From contig NC_092409.1 in NCBI RefSeq assembly GCF_009017415.1, positions 4,898,001 through 4,962,000 of the forward strand: a stretch of DNA of 64,000 bases, read 5' to 3'. The notes beneath the pieces were generated by a model. That model did no database searches and was not told where the DNA came from. It saw only the letters and a list, made by a program, of their open reading frames with translations. Below, in pieces: positions 1-9,470 of the stretch. The position numbers and the translations under genes were made by a program. Every line of letters starts with the position of its first letter. Position 1 is the stretch's first letter. Origin of the DNA: Aspergillus flavus (Eukaryota > Ascomycota > Eurotiomycetes > Eurotiales > Aspergillaceae).

Positions 1-382
1 TGCGAATGTACCGAGAGCCTGACCAACATTGTACAAGGAAACAATGGCCCCTAGCAAAGCATGTTTTTAGTGCCATGTCTTTCCGACGTCTTAGAAGGAA
101 ATGGAAAATGGAGCAGAGACATATTGCTTACCTTTCAACCCAGCATTCTCACCGGTAGGACCGAACATGGCATATTTGAAAGTTTCATGGCCCAAGGTTG
201 TTGCGATAATCCCTGGTAACTGTCAACGGCCATTGATGATCTCCCATTAGATTCAAAGGGAATGTACCTGAATCCACCCCATATACGAAGCCTCCCAGAG
301 CCACCACCAGTGTGATCAGGACAAGGTTAAGGGAAAGCATCTCTGTAGTATCCAAATAGGGTGAGCCTGCTTGTTGCGGCAC
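1..382 (-). CDS. MFS sugar transporter, N-terminal part (runs off the window)
   Basis: Partial gene; only the 5' end is present. Joined minus-strand exons 382-268, 212-132 and 50-<1 give a continuous frame. The first exon encodes a hydrophobic segment (LVVALGGFVYGVDSG), the usual first membrane helix of fungal sugar porters, and the third begins with GAIVSLYNVGQALGTF, the typical second-helix region. Both introns have GT/AG ends, and phases agree (115 nt, then 81 nt). It would import a sugar across the plasma membrane. It is divergent from an alpha-L-rhamnosidase gene, so rhamnose or a rhamnoside-derived sugar is a reasonable but unproven substrate. Family assignment is firm; substrate is inference. 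Confidence 0.82.
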
Positions 383-927
383 ATGAAATCGCTGTACCCC
401 GAATCTTCTGGTCCTCTTTATATACTGTCGACTGTTGCCTTCTCCACTTAGTTATACAGTCTATACCGTCTATGCGGTGGCTATACCATCAGTACCCCAT
501 GGGGTAACGTTAGTCTTAATTCGGTTACTACAATTAGCCCTAATCTGCAACTCTGCGGGGAGCGGCGGCGACTCTCCAATGAGAAGCCGAAAACGCCGCC
601 GGCATTCTAATGATCGTTGATTGTCCCACTTGCACTTCGTGTGCTCTGGTCACTTGCAGCCTGGGTCTCGGGTTCGCCCTCCAGCTCTTCGTCTAACTGG
701 CCACATGGCATGCATATTGGTCCATAATTCGGGTTCTCGGACGAACATATTGCGAGGCGACCCATACATCGGCAATAGACACATCGACGGCGTTTATGAG
801 AACTTTATAAGAATGGACGACGAGGGTAAATATGAAAGTCCAGGAGTACTTCCCTTCCCACACTTGTGGAAAATCTTAACATATTCTTCTTTCCTGCGAT
901 CGCCTATATTCACCACATACCCTCATT
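383..927. promoter_or_regulatory. Divergent promoter between sugar transporter and alpha-L-rhamnosidase
   Basis: 545 bp separate the two start codons, which face away from each other. Short open stretches here look like noise. The region holds a perfect 8-bp GC inverted repeat (listed separately). A shared upstream region suggests co-regulation of uptake and hydrolysis. Confidence 0.5.
563..601. promoter_or_regulatory. CGG-type inverted repeat, candidate Zn2Cys6 regulator site
   Basis: CGGCGGCG at 563-570 faces CGCCGCCG at 594-601 with a 23-bp spacer, a perfect 8-bp inverted repeat in otherwise less GC-rich DNA. Fungal Zn2Cys6 activators commonly bind paired CGG triplets. That this is a functional site for a rhamnose or pectin regulator is inference. 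Confidence 0.3.
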
Positions 928-3699
928 ATGATAAGCCGACTGTCTATCGCACCCCCCTCAGCCGAACAACACCCGACTGGCTTTGGTGTGGGCAACGCGA
1001 CTCCCCGCCTATCCTGGCGGTTTCTTAACACAAAGGAGGCTTGTCCGCTAGGATGGGAGCAGACTTCTTACGAAATCCAAATCCTCCGGTCCCAAGACTC
1101 ACCCATAGAGACATATGAAGTGGCCAGCGATAAATCAGTCCTGGTGCCTTGGCCAAGCTCCCCTTTACAGTCGCGGGAAAGCGTTCAGGTGCGAGTTCGA
1201 GCTCACGGTACATGTATTAAGGAGGCACGAGCGGAACCTACAAATTGGTCTCCTTGGTCTACAATTGAATGTGCCCTGCTCCATCGTCATGACTGGAAGG
1301 GCCTTCCCATTGCAAGTCTAGAAGCTCCACCCCATGACGCCCCCTTGCGGCCAGTACGATTTCGGAAGTGCTTCCATATCTCGGGTGCAGACGCTATCAG
1401 TCGGGCTCGTCTATACATCACTAGTCTAGGGGTATATCGCGCCTTTATCAATGGTCAGGTGGTCGGCGATCAATGCATGGCTCCTGGCTGGACAAGCTAC
1501 CGGCATCGCCTCAATTACCAGGTGTTTGACGTTACAGATCTGCTAAATCCAAGCGGACCAAATGTTATCGCGGTTGAGGTGGGTGAAGGATGGTATGCTA
1601 CACGTCTAGGATTTCGTGGGGGTCGCCGAAAACTGTATGGCGATAAATTAGCAGTACTGGCCCAGCTAGAGGTGCAGTCTGAGCAGGACAAATCCTTTTC
1701 ATTGGCCACAGATTCTACCTGGACTTGTCACCCAAGTGCAATCCTGCGGAGTGAGCTTTATGATGGCGAAGTCTACGATGCGAGAGAGGAGAACCCTAGT
1801 TGGAATAGTGCTCTTGAGAGTAAGGATTCTTCTTGGAATCCCGTGCAGGAGTTAGAGTTCCCTTCAGCAACTTTGGTAGCTCCGGACGCGCCACCTGTGC
1901 GCGTTACAGAGGAGATCAAAGCTGTAGAAGTTCTACACACTCCATCAGGAAAGACCGTTGTTGATTTCGGTCAGAACCTCGTCGGTCGGTTGCGTGTCCG
2001 CTGCATAAACAAACCCGAAGGTGAGAGAGTCACATTCACACATGCAGAGGTCTTGGAGCACGGTGAGCTAGGAACTCGCCCATTGCGAGCCGCAAAATGC
2101 AGAGATGAATTTATCTCTGCGGGAAAAGAAGTCACTGATTGGACCCCACAACATACCTTTCACGGATTCCGATATGTACAAGTAGAGGGTTGGACTAATC
2201 AAGATCCACCCTTACTTACAAACCTTGTGGCATTGGTAATGCACACTGACCTAACTCGTACTGGCTGGTTCCAATGTTCACACCCGATGGTCAACCAGTT
2301 GCATCAGAACGCCTGGTGGAGTATGCGCGGGAACTTCCTTTCCATCCCAACGGACTGTCCCCAGCGAGATGAGCGCCTCGGATGGACTGGAGACATTCAG
2401 GTTTTCTGCCCTTCGGCGAATTTTCTCTACAATACGGCCGGTATGCTGGGGCACTGGTTGGAAGATGTGGCTGCAGAACAGCTCAAAGAAGGGAACGGCT
2501 GCGTTCCACCATTCATAGTACCAAATGTGATCAGCGAGGAGTTGTGGCCGCATCATGTACCCCAAGCAATTTGGGATGATGTAGTTGTCTTGACCCCTTG
2601 GATTCTCTACCTCTCATACGGGGACACCGACATCCTCCGCCGACAATATGCTAGTATGCTGGCCTGGATCGACCGAGGAATTCAACGGGGTCCTGATGGG
2701 CTCTGGGACCCCGAAGTGTGGCAGCTAGGAGACTGGCTGGATCCGACAGCACCGCCAGTTGAACCAGGAGACGCCCGAACAGATGGCACACTAGTCGCCG
2801 ATGCCTATTTGGTCCATGTCACTTCGGTCATGGCCCAAGTCAGTGAGGTCCTAGGCGAGACGGCAGACACCACCCGATTCCAGGCCGACTCTAACCGACT
2901 GAAGGCTACTTTCCAAGATAAGTATATCGCACGGTCAGGCTTACTTGCTGGAGACACACAGACAGCACTAAGCCTGGCACTTATGTACGAGCTCCATGCA
3001 ACGACCGATCAGGCCATAGAAGCTGCAAAGCGACTAGTCCGGCTAGTCCGACAAGCTAAGTTCCGAGTAGCCACGGGGTTCGCTGGTACCCCGATCATCG
3101 CCCATGCACTAACGAAGACCGGCCATCAACAAATCGCCTACCGCATGTTATTGGAGAAGAGCCGGCCGTCCTGGATGTACCCGATCACCATGGGAGCAAC
3201 CACGATATGGGAACGCTGGGACAGCATGCTCCCCGACGGATCCATCAATCCGGGTGAGATGACTAGCTTCAACCACTACGCTCTCGGTTCCATCATAAAC
3301 TGGCTCCATTACAGCGTGGCTGGCGTGCGTCCCATCGCTCCCGGATGGAAGCAGTTCCGGGTTGAACCCATCCCTGGCGGCAGTATCGATTCAGCTGAAG
3401 TCGCATATGAAACTCCCTACGGGAGGATCGAATGTCGATGGGCCTTCGACGCGGCTGAGGACCGCTTCAGTTTGGATCTGTTAGTCCCTCCGAATTCGCG
3501 CGCGCTCGTCATCTTGCCCAGCGAGGAGAGATGGGAAAAGAGGGTCGCCCTGAAGGCCGATGACGAGGACGGTACATGGATCGGATCAGGGCACCACCAA
3601 TTCTCATGCCGATGGAGCGTGGGCAGTCATCGTGGTGAGTGGCCTCCTAAACCCATTATTCCCATCATGCGGAAGCCGGGGCCGGAGACCATTGCTTGA
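928..3699 (+). CDS. Alpha-L-rhamnosidase, GH78 family
   Basis: Single-exon gene for 923 aa, the usual length for bacterial-type GH78 enzymes. The protein starts directly with the N-terminal beta-domain (PRLSWRF near residue 30) and shows no signal peptide, so it is probably intracellular and acts on imported rhamnosides or oligosaccharides. In the (alpha/alpha)6 catalytic domain, TDCPQRDERLGWTGD (about residues 475-489) carries the conserved acidic residues of the active site, and TIWERWD (about 759-765) carries the Glu aligned with the second catalytic residue of GH78. The C-terminal beta-domain (GWKQFRVEP onward) is intact. The start was chosen because the family domain begins immediately after it. 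The next gene upstream is a divergent sugar transporter, fitting a release-and-uptake pair. Substrate preference (flavonoid glycoside or pectin fragment) cannot be read from sequence. Confidence 0.93.
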   Translation: MISRLSIAPPSAEQHPTGFGVGNATPRLSWRFLNTKEACPLGWEQTSYEIQILRSQDSPIETYEVASDKSVLVPWPSSPLQSRESVQVRVRAHGTCIKEARAEPTNWSPWSTIECALLHRHDWKGLPIASLEAPPHDAPLRPVRFRKCFHISGADAISRARLYITSLGVYRAFINGQVVGDQCMAPGWTSYRHRLNYQVFDVTDLLNPSGPNVIAVEVGEGWYATRLGFRGGRRKLYGDKLAVLAQLEVQSEQDKSFSLATDSTWTCHPSAILRSELYDGEVYDAREENPSWNSALESKDSSWNPVQELEFPSATLVAPDAPPVRVTEEIKAVEVLHTPSGKTVVDFGQNLVGRLRVRCINKPEGERVTFTHAEVLEHGELGTRPLRAAKCRDEFISAGKEVTDWTPQHTFHGFRYVQVEGWTNQDPPLLTNLVALVMHTDLTRTGWFQCSHPMVNQLHQNAWWSMRGNFLSIPTDCPQRDERLGWTGDIQVFCPSANFLYNTAGMLGHWLEDVAAEQLKEGNGCVPPFIVPNVISEELWPHHVPQAIWDDVVVLTPWILYLSYGDTDILRRQYASMLAWIDRGIQRGPDGLWDPEVWQLGDWLDPTAPPVEPGDARTDGTLVADAYLVHVTSVMAQVSEVLGETADTTRFQADSNRLKATFQDKYIARSGLLAGDTQTALSLALMYELHATTDQAIEAAKRLVRLVRQAKFRVATGFAGTPIIAHALTKTGHQQIAYRMLLEKSRPSWMYPITMGATTIWERWDSMLPDGSINPGEMTSFNHYALGSIINWLHYSVAGVRPIAPGWKQFRVEPIPGGSIDSAEVAYETPYGRIECRWAFDAAEDRFSLDLLVPPNSRALVILPSEERWEKRVALKADDEDGTWIGSGHHQFSCRWSVGSHRGEWPPKPIIPIMRKPGPETIA

Positions 3700-4022
3700 C
3701 GTGGGTATATACACTTGGCTTTTTACCTTTAGACATGCATGTTAGCGATAGAATTAATACAGTACGTTGTTTCAGTAACGGCAATATGAAGACGCTAGAC
3801 ACTTTGGTAACGTGTTTAACTAAGTATATTATGATTTTAAGACAAATAAACCAAGGTCCTCCCCTAACGAATGACGAATACCTTGAAAAATTGCCTAGAG
3901 GAATATGCTTACTGGACACAAACGAGAGTGGAAGAGCAACATAAATTTAGAATTCGATGACCATCTACATGCTAAAATCGTCACAAGAAGGCAGCACAAC
4001 CATATCTCCAGAAAGCGGACAT
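3700..4022. other. Convergent intergenic region
   Basis: Lies between the 3' ends of the GH78 and GH93 genes. AT-rich with only short open stretches; nothing further recognised. Confidence 0.6.
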
Positions 4023-5334
4023 CTATGCCAACGCAGCTTCCAGATCCATCACACTAACAGTAACCTTGTTTGACTCTCCCTGAAGCACACCACCACCGTT
4101 CAGCAAGAGATAGTTCTCCTTCTCTTGCAGGATGCGCAGCGACCGAGTATAGCTTGCGCTTTCTGGGGTGGAGATCTCCGTCCACTCGCCCTCACCCAGG
4201 GCCTGGTTGACAAAGACAGAGCCCAAGTTGCCGCAGCTGACAACAAGGGTGCCATTGTCACCGCCGAAGGGAGTCCACACATTGTAAGGGGAACCTGTGG
4301 GCTGAGTGCCACTTGAAACGACGAGCTTCTGGTGTGGGGCCGCGAGGAAGTTCTCGGGGTCCGCTGAGATCCGGTAATAAACAGGGAAGGAATAGTCGGA
4401 GGTGCCGAAGAATGACCCATATTCATATGTCATGATGAATTCACCGGTTGGCAGCTGTTGGGATGGAAGTCAGTGGTGTATGTGAGCGAGGGAAAGACAG
4501 CAACGAACCTTGGTGACAACGGGCATGCCCGGGCGATCAGTGTAGGTAGGATACGTGCTGTAAACAAACAAATCGTGTCAGCCATGAATATCTTCTTTTG
4601 GATCGAAAAGAGCCTGCCAACTTACACATCGTCAATTACATCACCCCAATTCTTCAGGTCGGTAGTGGTTTGGTGAACGAGTTTCTGGCCATAGGTTTCG
4701 TTTTGTCTCTGGTCCGAGTAGAAGCAGATCAACTTTCCATTGCTATTGAACGAAAGTTAGATATTGTTTAGGGATAATACACGATCTGGTATCACACTTA
4801 CTGAGCAAGAAGGAATGGTTCCCAGACTGGGGTCAATCCGTTGTTAGGAAGTGCTTCACCGCCAGCAGCGATATGGCTCACGAACTCCCATGTGACGCCA
4901 GAGTCGCGAGAAGCATAAAGATCGATCTGTGTGGTCGCGAGGTCTGTTGGGATGCTGCTCCCAGCTAGCAGGATGGTACCGGCCTCGTATGAACCAATTG
5001 ACTCTTCCAGGTAGTAGAGGAACGGCTGGTAGCGCAGGCCCAGTCCATTGGCTGTATCTTCTACGCGAGACAGTTCGCTCCAAGTCTTACCGCTATCGGT
5101 TGAGCGATAGATTGGGAAATAGACCGCTGGTGGCTCGGGCGAGTAGTTTTCCCAGGTAGCTAATAGATCTCCATTGGGCAATTGAAGGTTGCGAGCGTAG
5201 AGGGTACGAGGAATGACATAGTCGGATGGTGGACTGAAGATAGTTACCTCGGAGAAAGTAGTTGGGGTCTCGGCCCTGGGGATGCTCGCCGCGAGAGCCA
5301 ACGGCGCGGCTAGAAGGAAACGTAGGAAACGCAT
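4023..5334 (-). CDS. Secreted GH93 exo-alpha-1,5-L-arabinanase (arabinofuranobiosidase)
   Basis: Four exons on the minus strand, 5334-4802, 4742-4626, 4557-4509 and 4454-4023, give 376 aa with matching phases. The N-terminus (MRFLRFLLAAPLALAAS) is a clear signal peptide. Asp-box-like blades (YRSTDSGKTW near residue 80, SRDSGVTWEF near 145) indicate a beta-propeller of the sialidase superfamily. Glu172 in VWEPF and Glu244 in TYEYGSF have the same 72-residue spacing as the catalytic pair of the characterised GH93 enzyme Arb93A, as I remember it (Glu170/Glu242). GH93 enzymes remove arabinobiose from arabinan chain ends, outside the cell. This fits the neighbouring rhamnosidase and transporter as a pectin side-chain set. 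The alternative, a sialidase, is less likely because the usual Arg triad context is not evident. Confidence 0.85.
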
Positions 5335-6354
5335 TAGTGATGATTGAGATTCTATACAAGTCTAGTCAGAAGCATACTTCTCTCATAACAAAGACAGGGG
5401 TTTCTGAGCTGCCTTTTATAGTAGTACGGTGATTCTCGTGACAGTTGAACTGAAGTATTTCCCCAGACCCCAGATCGATGTTCGTGCTTGTGTGGGGAAA
5501 TGCCATGAACTCATCCCACCGGAAATACTCCAAAAATGGCCGCGACAAGTCTTTTGGTCTTGTATAGCTTCATGAAAACCCCACCAATCGCACAGCTGAC
5601 CAGGTGCAATGGCCATCATGGAAATGCATCTAAGAAGTTGAAGGTGGATAGAATGTGTCATATTATTTCCTTGGTGATCGGAGAACATACGCAATCCAAG
5701 GTCTTCCATATTGACGAGTGGGACACTGTCTGACGTATGAGGATTTCTATCGGTATCATGCAATGCTAGGTTTGTACCTTATACTATCTTCTTTGGAATA
5801 GTCCAGCTGTTTCTTGCTGCGAGACTGTCTGGAGATACTCAGGTGGAAGTTGATGGAAGAAACAGCAAACAAACATACCTTCAGTGTCACATGGCAGCAC
5901 CTGATCTCTCTCACATGAATAGTATTAATATTGGGAAGTATTGAATGTTTTCTTATAAGCTTTTTATTCCATTTATAATGCCATATTCAATGCCATATTC
6001 AATGCCATTAGACATCTGTATCAGTGCTATTCTTGTGATTGGCATACTAGGATTGGAGACCTGTTTATCAGTATCTACAGGGGTCGGCCTATTGGGGTGA
6101 CTCCCTAGATGTTGAACTGGATTGTTGCTTGGTCTTGCGCTTGTTAGATACACGATGAGCCAATAGACTGTCTTTAACAGTGTACAGTGGGTTATTCAAA
6201 GCCATGGAGATCGCATAGATGCAAATTAAGCTATGGTAAAGCAAAAGAAACAACTTTGAGAGGAGTACAAGTTTCTGTGGCTGGGATGCCTATATTTCTT
6301 ATTAAATTAATTATTGGTTTATATACCCAAATAAGAAAATTCTATCAATCTCAA
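5335..6354. other. Intergenic region upstream of GH93 and first tRNA-Asp
   Basis: No supported gene. Open stretches up to about 115 codons on the minus strand (5416-5763) lack family features. A short tandem repeat lies at 5980-6009. Confidence 0.5.
5980..6009. repeat. 12-bp tandem repeat
   Basis: The unit TGCCATATTCAA occurs twice head to tail, followed by half a unit, in AT-rich intergenic DNA. Confidence 0.7.
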
Positions 6355-6443
6355 TCCTCGATGGTCTAACGGTCATGATTTCCGCTTGTCATCCCTTACA
6401 GGAACAAGCGCGGGAGACCTGGGTTCGACTCCCAGTCGGGGAG
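6355..6443 (+). tRNA. tRNA-Asp(GTC), intron-containing, copy 1
   Basis: The acceptor stem TCCTCGA pairs with TCGGGGA, followed by discriminator G. The D arm has the G10-T25 pair, and the T arm is CTGGG/TTCGACT/CCCAG. The anticodon stem TCCGC/GCGGG encloses anticodon GTC at 6388-6390. A 17-nt intron follows nucleotide 37 (6392-6408), and its ACAAG pairs with the CTTGT spanning the anticodon, as in eukaryotic tRNA introns. G34, U35, C36, G73 and G10-U25 are the known Asp identity elements. A T6 terminator follows. Confidence 0.93.
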
Positions 6444-6447
6444 ATTC

Positions 6448-6453
6448 TTTTTT
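6448..6453 (+). terminator. Pol III terminator of tRNA-Asp copy 1
   Basis: Run of six T starting 5 nt after the tRNA 3' end. Confidence 0.75.
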
Positions 6454-6959
6454 GTCTTTCTTGTGACGTCCTCTGCTTGTTTCTGGTTCCTATCGGGATT
6501 GTTCCATCTGATGGCGCCAGGCCTCTGACCTAGTTTGCCAAAAGCTCTCATTTGCTGTCGTTCTGATTCATTTTTCTCATCAGCTGTGTAACATCCTTTC
6601 TAGGGATAATGATTTTTATCAAACTCCTAGTGTTGACTCGGCTTAAATTGTTATATTCATGTAGGTTGAATAAGTCTTTCATGATGATGCCGAAAAGCAA
6701 CGGGCTAGTTCGATTTGAGAACAGACCACAGCATGGATCGAGGACATGTGAACAATCTGAGACATCGCCCTGACTTCAGATTATAGGAGGGTTTATGACT
6801 AGGCCTGTCACCGGGTCAATTATTTGCCACTTGCAGAAGAATTGCTGCGGTGAGAGTATGGTCCGGTATATCCTGGACTATGACGCTGCCAGATGACACT
6901 GCTCTTTCGTATAGCCTTTCTCGACATCATTGAATGCTGTGGGAATTCACCCGAGTCAT

Positions 6960-7446
6960 CCTTGTTCCATGGGAACTTCGCGGGCATCCAGTCCAGTCCG
7001 TTTTTTAAGTCGCTGGGAAGACCATGTTCAGGCCGTAGGGTTGGAGGTACTGGCGAAGTATAGTGGCTGATTCATACATTCCTGCCGGTTTCAAGGTGCA
7101 CCAAGTCTACAATTCGACCACCCCCAGTAGTGCATGAACCGCGTGGTAGGGACATCGATAGTTAAGGGTTAGTACCGGGTTCAGGGGTTTCCACATGGGC
7201 TCTCAATCAACGTCGGAGGTTTCGATATCGTCCACGTAGAAAACTGAGACTGACAAAGAGTACCACTGATCTCCCGCGCTACACAATCGGACATACGGCC
7301 CCCCAGCGAGGGTTTCTGATGGGTGCAGCAAATTCACACAGAACCTCTTTTCGGTACCAGTGGTGCCTTTAGTATCGAAGAGGGAATAGAAGGCGCAACT
7401 GGGGACATGGCAGCCGTAATAGACGTGATATCCCGCGCTGTCCTAG
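6960..7446 (-). pseudogene. Possible degraded coding relic with a Cys-containing terminal exon
   Basis: On the minus strand, 7446-7225 is open for 74 codons directly after a plausible acceptor (CTTCTAG) and ends in TGA. It reads like real protein (GYHVYYGCHVPSCAFYSLFD, later RFCVNLLHP and GGPYVRLCSAG). Further along the same strand, 7161-7072 (GGGRIVDLVHLETG) and 7079-7005 (ILRQYLQPYGLNMVF) are open in frames shifted against each other and overlap at ATGTATGA. No start codon or upstream exon could be joined. I do not recognise the family. It may be the remains of a gene broken by indels, or a chance open stretch; the composition slightly favours a relic. Confidence 0.25.
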
Positions 7447-7581
7447 AAGGTCGACGGTGATTAGCTATTGCATCAGCAACCATTCAGTCTATGTAGTAAG
7501 CCTACGCCAAAAAGGAGGAGGACTTATAGGGAGAAAAGTACGGAGTAAGGTTGATTGACACTGACAGGATGATAGACAAGC

Positions 7582-7587
7582 AAAAAA
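7582..7587 (-). terminator. Pol III terminator of tRNA-Asp copy 2
   Basis: Run of six T on the minus strand, 3 nt beyond the tRNA 3' end. Confidence 0.75.
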
Positions 7588-7590
7588 GAT

Positions 7591-7679
7591 CTCCCCGACT
7601 GGGAGTCGAACCCAGGTCTCCCGCGCTTGTTCCTGTAAGGGATGACAAGCGGAAATCATGACCGTTAGACCATCGAGGA
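7591..7679 (-). tRNA. tRNA-Asp(GTC), intron-containing, copy 2
   Basis: On the minus strand this 89-nt gene is identical to copy 1, including its 17-nt intron. Flanking sequences are not shared, so identity stops at the gene borders. The same structural reasons support Asp(GTC). Confidence 0.93.
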
Positions 7680-8223
7680 ATTGATATATTGGAGGTGCTT
7701 ATGTTTGACATCATCAGCAAAAACAAGCAAGACGCAACGCAATCCGAGCAGATCTTGTTGGGACTATGATACAAGATAGAGGCTCGAGTTTGACAGGGAT
7801 TTTCAAAGTTGTACATGCTCATGAAGCCATTAAACAATATTAAACAGAGTTTTATGAGCCAAAGCTAATTTCCGTCGAACTACAGTCTATACTTGACTCT
7901 TCAAGACCCATCGACACTAATTTATCCGTGGCCCTGACTGAGCACAATGATACCTTTCCAGGATTCTGCCTTTACTAACGGAGTACACACAAAACACATA
8001 TCATAGGCTACACCGCAGAAAGCTGCAATCTCAATATCCAGAAGAACAATTACCACTGATTGACTGAGAAAAATTTATGGGAAGGAATCAAACTAGCTTC
8101 ATAAAACCAGTGCCAGAAATACATTCTATAGCGAGCCTCGGACGATCCGTCCCAGTTGTTGTGCCCTCTGGATCTTTTCCTTGCCTTATGTAATATAATT
8201 GAGGATGATAATCTCATTGCTCA
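7680..8223. other. Intergenic region between tRNA-Asp copies 2 and 3
   Basis: AT-rich; no supported gene. Open stretches here overlap the tRNA genes and are not credible. Confidence 0.55.
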
Positions 8224-8312
8224 TCCTCGATGGTCTAACGGTCATGATTTCCGCTTGTCATCTCACACGAGAACAAGCGCGGGAGACCTGGGTTCGACTC
8301 CCAGTCGGGGAG
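8224..8312 (+). tRNA. tRNA-Asp(GTC), intron-containing, copy 3
   Basis: The mature part is identical to copies 1 and 2, but the 17-nt intron differs: the middle reads TCTCACACGAG instead of TCCCTTACAGG. The distal AACAAG that pairs with the anticodon region is kept. This fits functional constraint on exons and on intron pairing only. A T5 terminator follows. Confidence 0.93.
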
Positions 8313-8318
8313 CTCATC

Positions 8319-8323
8319 TTTTT
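8319..8323 (+). terminator. Pol III terminator of tRNA-Asp copy 3
   Basis: Run of five T, 6 nt after the tRNA 3' end, followed shortly by a second run of four. Confidence 0.65.
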
Positions 8324-8432
8324 GTTTTGCTTCAGGATTCTATCTCTTTTCTCGTTAGTTTTTGCAAGATCACTTCAGACCAGTTCCTCCAGTTGCTGAA
8401 CAGACTTTCAAGTCTGTAGGAAGTGACAAGAG

Positions 8433-8897
8433 TCAAAAATAGTTACTATAATGGACAATATATCCTTCGGTCGACATAGCCAAATGTGCTCTGATACAGG
8501 AACGGAAAGGGGATTGCCGCCACAATACGAGGAAGGGATCTTGCTGAACTAGATGCCTTTGGCTTACTGAAAGAGGCAGGTTATTGAGCACCTGTTCAGG
8601 GGCTTGGCGTATATTGTTCTTGCTGTGCGACTCGGTGTTCTCGGAGCTGTACCAACACAGCATAGAGATTCGCCGTGATAGGTAAATCTTGTTGAGCAAC
8701 GGAGATAGAGCAGGGCTTGTTTTCAGTACCCCCGCATAGGATAGATCGTTGCATGGATAATGCCCTTGGCCAATCTCTGATATGGAGTAATTAACCACTC
8801 GATAATTTAGTGCAGTTTCTCCCTCGTTTGGCAGTGGACAGAGTATGTGAATTGTAGTACGTACTTGAGGGAGTGAATTGTAGCAGTATTGAGACAT
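8433..8897 (-). other. Orphan open frame of 154 codons, coding status doubtful
   Basis: It begins with ATG and stays open without introns, but shows no recognisable domain, signal peptide or membrane segment. Composition (many Ser, Leu, Asn and His) is not distinctive. It lies alone in gene-poor DNA between the last tRNA-Asp and the next gene. It may be a lineage-specific gene or chance. Confidence 0.15.
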
Positions 8898-9470
8898 GGT
8901 TTGTGGTTAACCAGGCTAGTACAGCATCTGATACCTAGTGTTGAGGGATTAAAGTATTAGATAACTTGGGAGACCTGAGCTAGACGAGGGGTAGACTTGA
9001 CTCCTGTGATATCTTTAGCATAGCCACTTCAGTATATATATACGGGAAACGAGCACTTTATATACTAACTGTTCCAAGGCCTGCACAAATCATGTACAGT
9101 CCATGTCCATCTGTATAGTGCTTGTTACTATGGTAACTATAGATTTAATCTCTCTGTTTAGTTACACAAGCCAAAAAGTCGATCAAACAGTCGAGTTAAC
9201 GCACCAAAGCCAAGCCAGGAGTAATTTAGACATGCATTAACTGCATTACTTGGTCAAAAGAAAGGCAAAAAGAAGAAAACCTAAGTGCATTTTCAGGCAA
9301 CCACCCGCTCTGAACAGGCAGACAAGACTTACCAATTCAACCAGCATAACGTCTGAACAAATCTAGCTGCAGTCTTTACCATGAGCCCCCATCCAAAACT
9401 TGGTTACGTCTTGACTGTAACTCGATGCTGTGATCAACTTTAAGCTCCATATTACCTCGTCAGCAATACC
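8898..9470. other. Intergenic region
   Basis: AT-rich, with a short TATATATATA stretch near 9036; probably the promoter of the following gene. Nothing else recognised. Confidence 0.5.

Larger units (their letters stand above)
6454..7590. other. Gene-poor stretch between tRNA-Asp copies 1 and 2
   Basis: No intact gene found; it contains only the possible relic described for 6960-7446. No terminal repeats or transposase signature were seen. Confidence 0.45.

Noticed and set aside
5416..5763. 115-codon minus-strand frame upstream of the GH93 gene
   Set aside because: No family features; lies in the expected promoter and leader.
7502..7837. 111-codon minus-strand frame containing a tRNA-Asp gene
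   Set aside because: It runs straight through tRNA-Asp copy 2, so it is not a credible protein.
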